In this document: in pieces, positions 31,982 through 39,767 of the stretch
Numbering within the stretch: the stretch's first letter is position 1
Layout of the letters: every line of letters starts with the position of its first letter
DNA from: Streptomyces aurantiogriseus
GTDB lineage: Bacteria; Actinomycetota; Actinomycetes; Streptomycetales; Streptomycetaceae
NCBI RefSeq assembly: GCF_014649375.1
Contig: NZ_BMSX01000011.1
Location: forward strand, 248,001-312,000
Direction of reading: 5' to 3'
Length of the DNA: 64,000 nucleotides
The notes under the pieces: generated by a model
The model's input: only the letters and a program-made list of their open reading frames with translations
What the model was told of the DNA's origin: nothing
Databases searched by the model: none
Made by a program: the position numbers and the translations under genes

Positions 31982-33202
31982 TCATGCGTGCCGCTGACGC
32001 AGTTCGGCCTCGATCAGATCGGCGGCCCGGCGTGTACCGCCCTCCTGGGCCATGCCGGCCTGGATCTCCTTCAGCCGTCGGGCGACCTCCGGATCGTCGA
32101 CCAGGGCCAGGGCGGTGGCCCGCAGGGTCTCGGCGGTCGCCTCCTCCGTCGGCACGTGCCGGGCGACACCGAGGCCCTGGAGCATGTCCGCGTTCCCGAA
32201 CTGGTCCACGGCCTGCGGAACGGCGATCATCGGGGTCGCCGTGGCCAGCCCCTCCTGGCTGCCGCCGGCGCCGGCGTGGGTGACGAACAGGTCGGCCTGC
32301 TTCAGGATCGCCAACTGCGGCACCCAGGAACGCACGTCGACGTTCGCCGGTACGTCCCCCAGCTCGGCCGGGTCCACGTGCTTGCCGACCTGGAGCACGA
32401 GGTGCCAGCCGGGGAGCCCGGCGAAGGCCTCGACGCAGGCGCGGTAGAACGCCGGCTGCCTGGTGAAGGCCGAGCCCAGCGAGACGAGGACGACCTTCTC
32501 GGCGTCGGCGGGCCGGCTCCAGGTGCCCTCGGCGGCGCGGTCGCCCTGGCAGGCGCCGACGAAGGTGTACACGCTCTCGTCGACCCGGTCGGCGTTCGGC
32601 TGGAGCGCCTTCGGGATGAGGACCAGGGAGCGGGCGGGCCGGCCGGTGAACGGATCGGGGTGCTCGGTGATCCCGTTCTCCGCCAGCCAGGCCTCGAAGC
32701 GGGCGTAGTAGGCCTGTCCGCGCGCGGTCTTCTTCGGCTCCGCCCACATCGGCTCGGCGACCTCCTCCTCGTAGCCCTCCCAGGCCACGAGATTGGGTGA
32801 GAGGGAGATCGCGGGCACGCCCCAGCGGTGGGCGAGAACGCGGGCCGGGTAGGCGGTGATGTCGTGCAGCACGAGATCGGGCTCGTCCCCGGCGTAGGCC
32901 TCGATCAGCTGGGGCAGCGCCTGGATCGCGTCGTCGAGGAAGGGCTCCACGTTGTCGAGGAGGGTGGTGCCCCAGACCGACGGGTCGGCGTCGGGCGAGG
33001 GAAGGGTGGAGTGCCACGTCTTCACCTCGGCGCCGGTCGCGGCGACCTTGTCGGCGAAGGCGGGCGGGATGGCGTAGGTGACCCGGTGGCCGCGCGCGAC
33101 GAGCTCCCGGATCACCTCCAGGCTGGGGTTCACATGGCCGTGGGCGGCGATGGAGAACATGGCGATGTGCGCGGGAGTGGTCAGGTCCGCGGAAGTGGTC
33201 AT
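31982..33202 (-). CDS. Macrolide-family glycosyltransferase (GT1, OleD/OleI/Mgt-like)
   Basis: The 406-residue GT-B enzyme transfers a sugar from a UDP-sugar. The N-terminal acceptor domain has AHIAMFSIAAHGHVNPSLEV with the catalytic His. The C-terminal donor domain has the signature VRSWVPQLAILKQADLFVTH, AGAGGSQEGLATATPMIAVP, and QAVDQFGNADML, ending the PSPG-like box. OleD-like enzymes inactivate macrolides by glucosylation. It is not within a macrolide biosynthetic cluster, so a self-standing resistance or detoxification role is more likely. A palindrome 20 bases upstream suggests TetR-type control. Confidence 0.92.
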   Translation of the reverse strand: MTTSADLTTPAHIAMFSIAAHGHVNPSLEVIRELVARGHRVTYAIPPAFADKVAATGAEVKTWHSTLPSPDADPSVWGTTLLDNVEPFLDDAIQALPQLIEAYAGDEPDLVLHDITAYPARVLAHRWGVPAISLSPNLVAWEGYEEEVAEPMWAEPKKTARGQAYYARFEAWLAENGITEHPDPFTGRPARSLVLIPKALQPNADRVDESVYTFVGACQGDRAAEGTWSRPADAEKVVLVSLGSAFTRQPAFYRACVEAFAGLPGWHLVLQVGKHVDPAELGDVPANVDVRSWVPQLAILKQADLFVTHAGAGGSQEGLATATPMIAVPQAVDQFGNADMLQGLGVARHVPTEEATAETLRATALALVDDPEVARRLKEIQAGMAQEGGTRRAADLIEAELRQRHA

Positions 33203-33221
33203 GCCGCCGACCGTACGCGAG

Positions 33222-33235
33222 ACGAGACGTCTCGT
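33222..33235. promoter_or_regulatory. TetR-type palindrome upstream of the glycosyltransferase
   Basis: ACGAGACGTCTCGT is a perfect 14-bp palindrome that begins 20 bases before the glycosyltransferase start (33202). Its size and symmetry suit a TetR-family repressor. No TetR gene lies nearby. Confidence 0.5.
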
Positions 33236-33269
33236 GCAAATGCATGACGACGCCGGAGGGCGGGCCGGT

Positions 33270-33395
33270 CGGTACGGTCACCGCAGGCCGCCGTCACGGC
33301 AGTCGCTGTCACCGCCGACCAGCACCGTCACTACAGGCCGGCACTGTCACCGCAGACGAGCACAGTCACCGCCGGCCGGCACTGTCACCGCCGTT
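33270..33395. repeat. Degenerate GTCACCGC repeat cluster
   Basis: The word GTCACCGC recurs at about 33277, 33308, 33346, 33365 and 33384, several times inside a longer GGCACTGTCACCGC context. It lies between the glycosyltransferase promoter and the 3' end of the sugar-binding protein gene. No gene is present here. Confidence 0.7.
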
Positions 33396-33413
33396 CAGAG
33401 CCGTCGCCGACAC

Positions 33414-34721
33414 TCAGCGCTGGTAGCGGGCCAGCACCAGGTTCCCTTCCTTCTCCAGGCGGTCGCGCAGCTCGTCGAGGTCGATCGCGCCGCTGTAGTA
33501 CTCCTGGAAGGCCGGGGTCGCCACCTTGTCCTTCCACTCCGGGTAGCCGCGGACCGACTGCGCGGGCGCCGGACGCAGATGGGCGGCGAGGGCGGTACCG
33601 GTGGCCCAGTCGTCCTTCGTGGTGTGCAGGGCGGGGTCGGCGAGCGCCCGGGTGCCGGTGGGCAGCATCCAGTCGCCCAGGGCCAGCCGGACCATGTTCC
33701 CGGGCCTCAGCAGGAAGTCGATGAAGGCGGCGGCCTCCTTCTTGTGCGGGCTGTCCTCGGCGATGGACAGGGTCTGCGGGCTCACGCCCTGGGTGAGCCC
33801 GTCGGCCCCGGCCGGGGCGGGCAGCACCTGCCAGTCGAAGCCCTTCGGCGCCTGCTGAACGACCTGCTGGCGGTAGGAGAAGCCGAGCGGGACCATCGCG
33901 TACTTGCCGGCGAAGAAGCCGGGCAGGGTGTCCGAGCCGCCGCTGCCCAGCAGCGAGCCCGGGGCGCTGCGGTCCTCGCCGACCTGGTCGTGAACCATGC
34001 GGGGGACGACCTCGTCGCCGCTCTCGAAGCGGACGGTGACCTTGCCGTCCGCGCCCCGGTGGAAGAGCTGCCCGCCCGCCGACAGGGAGAGGTTGAGCGT
34101 GGCGGAGACGGGGTCCTTGAGCGGCCAGGCCACACCGTACCTGCCGTCGCCGCTGAGCTGATCGGTGATCTGCTGGAACTCCGCCCAGTCCCAGGGTCTT
34201 TCGGGCGTGGGGATCCGTACGCCGGACTCCTTCAGCCAGGTGGCGTTCGCGATGAGCACGCGCGGCTCCTGGAGGAAGGGGACGCCGTAGATGCCGTCCC
34301 CGAAGGTGGCTGTCTCCCAACTGCGGTGCGGTATGTCGGACTTGAGCCGCTGGGGCAGCAGGTCGGTCAGGTCGGCGAGATGGCCGCCGTAGGCGAAGTC
34401 CGCGAGGTCGTCGGAGGCGTCGTGGATGACGTCCGGTGCCTCACCGCCCTCGAAGGAGGTGAGGAGCTGGTCGTGGACACTGTCCCAACTTCCCTGGACG
34501 TACTCGACCTTCACATCCGGATGGCTCGCGTTCCACTCGTCCACCAGCTCCTTGTTGGCCTCGACGGACTCCTCCTGCCAGGCGAGGGACTGGAAGCGCA
34601 GGGTGATCCGGCCGTCGTCCGAGCCGCCGCTGCCGGTGCAGCCGGCGAGCAGCAGTCCGAGGGCGAGGACGGCCGCGCTTCTCGTACGCATCAGTCTCGT
34701 ACGCATCAGTCTTGTACGCAT
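33414..34721 (-). CDS. Extracellular solute-binding lipoprotein, family 1 (carbohydrate ABC importer)
   Basis: The 435-residue protein binds a sugar or oligosaccharide outside the membrane. It has a lipoprotein signal (SAAVLALGLLLAGC with lipidated Cys) and a family 1 SBP body: VDEWNASHPDVKVEYVQGSW, APDVIHDASDDLADFAYGG, and YGVPFLQEPRVLIANATWLK. The 5' end carries three copies of a 15-bp unit encoding MRTRL/MRTRL/MRTRS, so three ATG starts (34721, 34706, 34691) are possible. The outermost overlaps the permease stop (TGATG). It is the last gene of the permease-permease-binding protein operon. Confidence 0.9.
   Translation of the reverse strand: MRTRLMRTRLMRTRSAAVLALGLLLAGCTGSGGSDDGRITLRFQSLAWQEESVEANKELVDEWNASHPDVKVEYVQGSWDSVHDQLLTSFEGGEAPDVIHDASDDLADFAYGGHLADLTDLLPQRLKSDIPHRSWETATFGDGIYGVPFLQEPRVLIANATWLKESGVRIPTPERPWDWAEFQQITDQLSGDGRYGVAWPLKDPVSATLNLSLSAGGQLFHRGADGKVTVRFESGDEVVPRMVHDQVGEDRSAPGSLLGSGGSDTLPGFFAGKYAMVPLGFSYRQQVVQQAPKGFDWQVLPAPAGADGLTQGVSPQTLSIAEDSPHKKEAAAFIDFLLRPGNMVRLALGDWMLPTGTRALADPALHTTKDDWATGTALAAHLRPAPAQSVRGYPEWKDKVATPAFQEYYSGAIDLDELRDRLEKEGNLVLARYQR
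34676..34721. repeat. Three 15-bp repeats carrying alternative start codons of the binding protein
   Basis: On the minus strand the unit ATGCGTACGAGACTG occurs three times in a row with minor changes. Each copy supplies an in-frame ATG, and the first is fused to the upstream permease stop as TGATG. Confidence 0.85.
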
Positions 34722-35554
34722 CAGCTCTTCACCGCCCCGGTGAGCATGCCGCTCGTGATCCGTCGCTGGATGACCGCGAAGACGAGCAGGGAGGGAAGGG
34801 TGGCGAGGAAGGCGGCGGCCGCCAGGGGGCCGAGGTCGGCGACACCCTCCGCGCCGATGAAGTGGGTGAGGACGACCGGCAGGGTCTGTTTCTCCGGCGT
34901 CTTCAGCAGCACCAGCGCGAAGAAGAACTCGTTCCACGCCGTGATGAACGCGAACAGCCCCGTCGCCACGATCCCCGGCGCGAGCAGCGGCGCCGTCACC
35001 GACACCAGGGTCCGCAGCCGCCCTGCGCCGTCGACGGCCGCCGCCTCCTCCAGTTCGACGGGCACCGCACGCACGTACCCGACCAGCATCCACAGCGCGA
35101 ACGGCAGCGCCCACACCACGTACACCATGACCAGGCCCGGCAGGGAGTTGATCAGCCGCAGGTTCTTCAGCACCAGGAACAGCGGGATGATCACCAGCAC
35201 GAGCGGGAACGCCTGGCTGACGACGACCCACCCGGTCGCGGCCCGCGCGAGCAGGGTGCGGTGCCGGGCCATGACATAGGCCAGCGGGGTCGCGAGCAGT
35301 ACGGCGATCAGGGCGGCCCCGGCGGCGGCGAGCAGGGAGTTGCCCGCGGCGCGCAGCAGTGGCTGTTCGTCGAAGGCCTGCCGGAAGTTGGCGAGGGTGG
35401 GGTCCTCGGGGAACCAGCCGGGGCGCAGACTGCCCAGTTCACGCGGCGACTTGAAGGCGGTGGAGACCAGCCAGAGGAAGGGGAAGGCCAGGAAGACGAG
35501 ATAGGCGAGCAGGGCGAGGTACTGGCCGACGCGGCCCGTGGCGCTGGTCCTCAT
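34721..35554 (-). CDS. Carbohydrate ABC transporter permease (MalG type)
   Basis: The 277-residue permease has six membrane helices, beginning with YLALLAYLVFLAFPFLWLVS and ending near LLVFAVIQRRITSGMLTGAV. The EAA loop EEAAAVDGAGRLRTLVSVT contacts the ATPase. The C-terminal GMLTGAVK is typical of MalG-like proteins. It overlaps the partner permease stop by four bases and its own stop overlaps the binding-protein start. No ATPase gene is adjacent, so a shared MsiK-type ATPase probably powers it, as is usual in Streptomyces. Confidence 0.93.
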   Translation of the reverse strand: MRTSATGRVGQYLALLAYLVFLAFPFLWLVSTAFKSPRELGSLRPGWFPEDPTLANFRQAFDEQPLLRAAGNSLLAAAGAALIAVLLATPLAYVMARHRTLLARAATGWVVVSQAFPLVLVIIPLFLVLKNLRLINSLPGLVMVYVVWALPFALWMLVGYVRAVPVELEEAAAVDGAGRLRTLVSVTAPLLAPGIVATGLFAFITAWNEFFFALVLLKTPEKQTLPVVLTHFIGAEGVADLGPLAAAAFLATLPSLLVFAVIQRRITSGMLTGAVKS

Positions 35555-36516
35555 GCCCGGTCACCTCCCCTGAGCCGGCCCACCAGGAAGAGAGCGAGGA
35601 GCACCGAGATCACCGCGACCATCACGCATCCCATCGCCGCCGCGTAGCCGAACTGGCCGTAGCGGAAGGCCTCTTCGTAGGCGAAGAGCATGGGCAACCG
35701 GGTGCGGCCGCCGGGACCGCCGCTGGTCAGGACGTAGACCAGGGCGAAGGAGTTGAAGTTCCAGATGAAGTTGAGCGCGGTGATCGCCAGGGCGACGGGG
35801 CGGAGCGCGGGCCAGGTGACCGTGCGGAAGCGGCGCCAGGCGCCCGCGCCGTCGACCGCGGCGGCCTCGTGGAGTTCGCGCGGGGTGTTCTGCAGTCCGG
35901 CGAGCAGGGCGACGGTCGTCTGGGACATGCCCGCCCAGACGCCGACGACGATCACCGCGGGCAGGGCGGTCGCCAGGCCGCTCAGCCAGTCCCGTCCGTC
36001 ACCGAGGCCCAGGTCGCGCAGGGTCTCGTTGAGGACACCGGCGTCGGGGCTGTAGACGAGCCGCCACATGATGCCGACGACGACCTCGGGCATCGCCCAC
36101 GGGACGATCGCGAGGGCGCGGGCCAGCCAGCGCAGCCGTAACTCCTGGTTGAGCAGCAGGGCCAGGCCCAGGGCGAGCAGGAACTGCGGGACGGTCACCC
36201 CGACCGCCCAGACCAGCCCGATGCGGAACGACTCCCAGAACAGCGTGTCGTGCCCCAGGTCCCGGAAGTTGAGCCCGCCGATCCACTGCGTGGGCTCGGT
36301 GCGGCCCGACTGGGCGTCGGTGAACGCCAGCAGGATCCCGTACAGCAGCGGGCCGACGCTCAGCACCAGGATGGGGAGCAGCGCGGGCAGGACGAGGAAC
36401 CAGGCGCCATGGCTCACGAGGTCCCGCGGCGGTCCGGTGCCGGACGCACGGCGCGCGCCGCCTCGCCCTTCGCTCCCTCTCCCTTCGCTCCCTCTCCCCT
36501 CGGTCGTCAGCGACAC
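35551..36516 (-). CDS. Sugar ABC transporter permease (MalF type)
   Basis: The 321-residue protein has a Gly/Arg/Glu-rich N-terminus containing a duplicated GRGSE unit. Six helices start at WFLVLPALLPILVLSVGPLL, and the EAA loop is HEAAAVDGAGAWRRFRTVTW. The GTG at 36516 is chosen because AAGGGGGA lies upstream with good spacing; the longer open frame beyond it is not protein-like. It is the first gene of the three-gene carbohydrate importer operon and is divergent from the phosphotransferase gene. The sugar is unknown. Confidence 0.9.
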   Translation of the reverse strand: MSLTTEGRGSEGRGSEGRGGARRASGTGPPRDLVSHGAWFLVLPALLPILVLSVGPLLYGILLAFTDAQSGRTEPTQWIGGLNFRDLGHDTLFWESFRIGLVWAVGVTVPQFLLALGLALLLNQELRLRWLARALAIVPWAMPEVVVGIMWRLVYSPDAGVLNETLRDLGLGDGRDWLSGLATALPAVIVVGVWAGMSQTTVALLAGLQNTPRELHEAAAVDGAGAWRRFRTVTWPALRPVALAITALNFIWNFNSFALVYVLTSGGPGGRTRLPMLFAYEEAFRYGQFGYAAAMGCVMVAVISVLLALFLVGRLRGGDRA

Positions 36517-36692
36517 GAAGCGATCCCCCTTCCCGCGGCTGTGACGGGCCCCGCCATGGTCGTGAAGCCGCTGTACCCCGTCAAGGCACCGCGCAGATGG
36601 CCCCACCTGTACGAATGCGAGACTGGCCGTCGGATGGCCGGATCCCGACGCCGTCCCCGAGGTAGAGGCACACGACGAGACGGAGGCGGACG

Positions 36693-37556
36693 ATGGACGA
36701 GGCACGTGCGCGGGACGTACTGGTCGCGGCGGGGGTGCTGCCCGGCCCGGCCCGGGACGCGCGGCTCCTCGCCCTGGGCGAGAACGCGGTGTTCGCCGCC
36801 GGCGACCTGGTGGTGAAGGTCGGCCGCGACGCCGAACTCCTCGACCGGGCCCGGCGCGAGCTGGACATCGCGGCGTGGCTGGAGGAGGCGGGAGTCCCCG
36901 CGGTGCGGGCGGCCGAGCCGAAGGCCCTGCTGGTCGAGGGACACCCGGTGACGGTGTGGCACCGGCTGCCCGACCCGGTACGGCCCGCCGAGCCGCGGGA
37001 TCTGGCCGAACTCCTGCGTGTCGTGCACACCCTGCCCTCCCCCTCCTTCACCCTGCCCCCGCGGGATCTGCTGTCCGGCGTGGAGCGCTGGCTGCGGCTC
37101 GCGGGCGACGCGGTCGACCCGGCGGACGCCGCCTATCTGCGCGAGCGCCGCGACGGCTTCGCCACGGCCGCCGCCGCGCTCACGCCGCAGCTGTCGCCCG
37201 GCCCGATCCACGGCGACGCACTGCCCCGCAACGTCCACATAGGCCCGGACGGCCCGGTCCTGGTCGACCTGGAGACCTTCTCCGCCGACCTGCGCGAGCA
37301 CGACCTGGTCGTGATGGCCCTCTCCCGCGACCGCTACGGCCTGCCCGCCGAGGCCTACGACACCTTCACCGCGACGTACGGCTGGGACGTACGCGCGTGG
37401 GAGGGCTGCCCGGTCCTGCGCGGCGCCCGCGAGACCGCGAGCTGCGCCTGGGTCGCCCAGCACGCACCGGCCAACCCCAAGGCCCTCGCCGAGTTCGAAC
37501 GCCGGGTGGCGTCCCTGCGGGACGGGGACGAGACGGTGCGCTGGTACCCCTTCTGA
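36693..37556 (+). CDS. Aminoglycoside phosphotransferase-fold kinase
   Basis: The 287-residue protein has the APH/choline-kinase fold. VFAAGDLVVKVGRDAELLDR holds the ATP-binding Lys, GPIHGDALPRNVHIGPDG the Brenner motif with catalytic Asp and Asn, and VLVDLETFSADLREHDLVVM the second metal Asp. All key residues are present, so it is probably an active small-molecule kinase. Streptomyces has many such paralogs, and true aminoglycoside resistance cannot be assumed. Its stop codon is inside a palindrome shared with the exonuclease gene. Confidence 0.88.
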   Translation: MDEARARDVLVAAGVLPGPARDARLLALGENAVFAAGDLVVKVGRDAELLDRARRELDIAAWLEEAGVPAVRAAEPKALLVEGHPVTVWHRLPDPVRPAEPRDLAELLRVVHTLPSPSFTLPPRDLLSGVERWLRLAGDAVDPADAAYLRERRDGFATAAAALTPQLSPGPIHGDALPRNVHIGPDGPVLVDLETFSADLREHDLVVMALSRDRYGLPAEAYDTFTATYGWDVRAWEGCPVLRGARETASCAWVAQHAPANPKALAEFERRVASLRDGDETVRWYPF

Positions 37557-37573
37557 GCCGGGCAGCCGGCTCA
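37554..37573. terminator. Palindrome containing both convergent stop codons
   Basis: TGAGCCGG-GCAG-CCGGCTCA is a perfect 8-bp hairpin. Its left arm starts with the TGA of the kinase gene and its right arm ends with the complement of the exonuclease TGA. It is a compact bidirectional terminator. Confidence 0.75.
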
Positions 37574-38296
37574 GGCGGACCGGCTGTCCGCCAGCTCCCG
37601 CAGGGGCCATGTCCCGTCCACGACCGCCTGGGCGTCGCCCTTGCGGCGGAGGAAGTCCTGGAAGTCCGCCGCCCACTCGGCGTACCACTCGATCTGGCGG
37701 CGGTGCAGCTCCGCCGGGCCGAGGGCCGCGACCTTGGTGTGGCGCTCGGCTATCGCGCAGGCCAGGCGGGCCGCGGCGAGGGCGTCGGCGCAGGCGTCGT
37801 GGGCCGCGTCGAGGGGGACGCCGTACTCGGCGCAGACCGCTTCGAGGTTGCGCTTGCCGCGGCGGTAGCGGTCGGCCCAGCGGTCGATGGTGTACGGGTC
37901 GACGACCGGGGCCGGGTCGACGCCGCCCAGGCGGTCGCGCAGGGGCGGCAGTCCGTGCCGCCGCAGTTCGGCGGAGAGGAGTGTGAGGTCGAAGGCGGCG
38001 TTGTAGGCGACGACCGGGACGCCTGTCTTCCAGTACGTGACGAGGACGCCGGCGATCGCGTCCGCGACCTGGTCGGCGGGGCGGCCCTCGGCGGCCGCCC
38101 GCTCGTTGCTGATCCCGTGGACGGCCACGGCGTCCGCCGGGATCTCCACGCCGGGGTCGGCCAGCCATTCCCGGCGCCCCAGAACCTGCCCGTCCCTGAC
38201 CTCGATCACGGCCCCTGTGACGATGCGCGCCTCGCGCGGATCCGTCCCGGTCGTCTCCAGGTCGAAGCCGATGAGCAGCTCGCGGTGCCAGGCCAT
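37571..38296 (-). CDS. DEDDh-type 3'-5' exonuclease domain protein
   Basis: The 241-residue protein has the RNase T/DnaQ-like exonuclease motifs: ExoI LIGFDLETTGTDP (Asp and Glu metal ligands), ExoII VPVVAYNAAFDLTLLSAELR, and ExoIII HDACADALAAARL with the catalytic His and Asp. A C-terminal helical tail holds WYAEWAADFQDFLRRKG. It trims nucleic-acid 3' ends in DNA repair or RNA processing. ATG 38296 directly precedes the domain; the upstream open frame is the gene-free leader. It is highly conserved as a stand-alone gene in Streptomyces. Confidence 0.93.
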   Translation of the reverse strand: MAWHRELLIGFDLETTGTDPREARIVTGAVIEVRDGQVLGRREWLADPGVEIPADAVAVHGISNERAAAEGRPADQVADAIAGVLVTYWKTGVPVVAYNAAFDLTLLSAELRRHGLPPLRDRLGGVDPAPVVDPYTIDRWADRYRRGKRNLEAVCAEYGVPLDAAHDACADALAAARLACAIAERHTKVAALGPAELHRRQIEWYAEWAADFQDFLRRKGDAQAVVDGTWPLRELADSRSA

Positions 38297-38414
38297 GGTG
38301 GCCCCCCTTCTTGGTGGTGCTTCCCCCAGTGGTCTCCACCTTCCCATGCGCCACTGACAATCAGAGGATCGCGTTCCGCTTAGCTGGGGAGGCTCCACGG
38401 AAGGACACGACAGT

Positions 38415-39695
38415 TCAGGACACGGGCCGCGAATCCGCCCAGGCCAGCTCGAACTCCTCGCGATAGGCGGAGAAAAGTCCGCCTTCGTCGATCTCGCCCG
38501 ACTTGACCACCCGGTTGCCGTTCCGCAGGACCAGCACCGGCGCCTCCATGCCCCGCATCCGCCGCAGATAGGACTGCACGACCGCGATGCCGTCGGAGCC
38601 GTCGCCGTCGACGAGGTAGGCCGTGAAGCGGGGCGTCTCGTCGTACACCTGGATCTGGAAGGCGCCCGGGTCGCGCAGGCGGGAGCGGACGCGGCGCATG
38701 TGCAGGATGTTCATCTCCACCGCGCGGCTCAACTCACCGCGCTTCATGCCCAGTTCGCGCTCGCGGCGCTTGACCGCGCTGGAGGCCGGGTTGAGGAACA
38801 GCAGCCGGACGCGGGCGCCGGCCTCGGCGAGGCGGACCAGCCGCCGGCCGGAGAAGTTCTGGACGAGCAGATTGAGGCCGATGCCGATGGCGTCCAGGCG
38901 GCGGGCGCCGTCGAAGATGTCCTCGGCGGGGAACTGGCGCAGCAGCCGCACCCGGTCGGAGTGGACGGCGACCACGTCCGCGTACCGGTCGCCGACGAGG
39001 TCCTCGACCGCGTCCACGGGCAGCCGGCGCGCGGACGGCACGTCGCCGCCGGTGCCGAGCACCTCCAGCAGCCGTGCGGATGCCCGTTCGGCCTGGCCCA
39101 GGACGGCCTCGGACAGCGCCCGGTTGCGGGAGACCACGTTGCGGGTGACCTCCAGCTCGTCCAGGGCGAGCTCGACGTCCCGGCGGTCGTCGAAGTACGG
39201 CTCGAAGCACGGCCAGTGCTGCACCATCAGCTCGCGCAGCTGGGGCAGCGTGAGGAAGGAGATCACGTTGTCGTCGGCCGGGTCGAGCAGGTAGCCCTTG
39301 CGGCGGCTGACTTCGCGTACGGCGACCGCACGCTGCACCCACTCCTGTCCGGCGGGGCCGGCCGCGGCGACCACCCAGTCGTCGCCGTGGACGGGTTCGT
39401 AGATGGGCCGCAGCACGGCGGCCACGACGGCGCGCAGCCGCTGTTCGACGAGGTTCAGCCAGATGTAGGCCCGGCCGGCCCGCTGGGCGCGGGTGCGCAC
39501 CTCCCGCCAGGCCTCGGCGTCCCAGTCCAGCTCCGGCCCGATGGCGCCTTCCATCGGCCGGGCCAGCGACACCGTGCCGGGCGGGACGTCCGTGGAGGAG
39601 CCTCCCTCGTGACCCTCGTCACCAGGGGGCAGCTCCAGCCCTCCCGAGCCCACCCAAGCACCGCCTTCCGCTCCCCCGAGCACTCCCCGTCCCAA
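38415..39695 (-). CDS. SAV2148-family HEPN-domain protein
   Basis: The 426-residue protein corresponds to the Streptomyces SAV2148-like family. An N-terminal disordered acidic/Gly-rich tail leads to a helical HEPN-like region (WREVRTRAQRAGRAYIWLNL, LRAVVAAVLRPIY). A C-terminal part resembles DUF5919/phospholipase-D-like sensor domains (GARVRLLFLNPASSAVKRRE, GAFQIQVYDETPRFTAYLVD). HEPN domains often act as RNases. The usual Rx4-6H catalytic motif is not evident to me, so activity is uncertain. It stands alone between the exonuclease and the amine oxidase genes. The exact start is unclear. Confidence 0.8.
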   Translation of the reverse strand: MGRGVLGGAEGGAWVGSGGLELPPGDEGHEGGSSTDVPPGTVSLARPMEGAIGPELDWDAEAWREVRTRAQRAGRAYIWLNLVEQRLRAVVAAVLRPIYEPVHGDDWVVAAAGPAGQEWVQRAVAVREVSRRKGYLLDPADDNVISFLTLPQLRELMVQHWPCFEPYFDDRRDVELALDELEVTRNVVSRNRALSEAVLGQAERASARLLEVLGTGGDVPSARRLPVDAVEDLVGDRYADVVAVHSDRVRLLRQFPAEDIFDGARRLDAIGIGLNLLVQNFSGRRLVRLAEAGARVRLLFLNPASSAVKRRERELGMKRGELSRAVEMNILHMRRVRSRLRDPGAFQIQVYDETPRFTAYLVDGDGSDGIAVVQSYLRRMRGMEAPVLVLRNGNRVVKSGEIDEGGLFSAYREEFELAWADSRPVS

Positions 39696-39767
39696 CGATC
39701 AAGGAAGGGTACTCCGGGAGCGGTGGGCGGTGCAGCCGGATGGACAGGTCGTTTCTCAACTGTCCGT

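Noticed and set aside
31982..33202. Part of a macrolide biosynthetic cluster
   Set aside because: No polyketide synthase or deoxysugar genes lie nearby. An exporter and a sugar importer flank it, so resistance or detoxification is more likely.
33414..36516. Importer with its own ATPase
   Set aside because: No ATPase gene is found in the operon; only two permeases and a binding protein are present.
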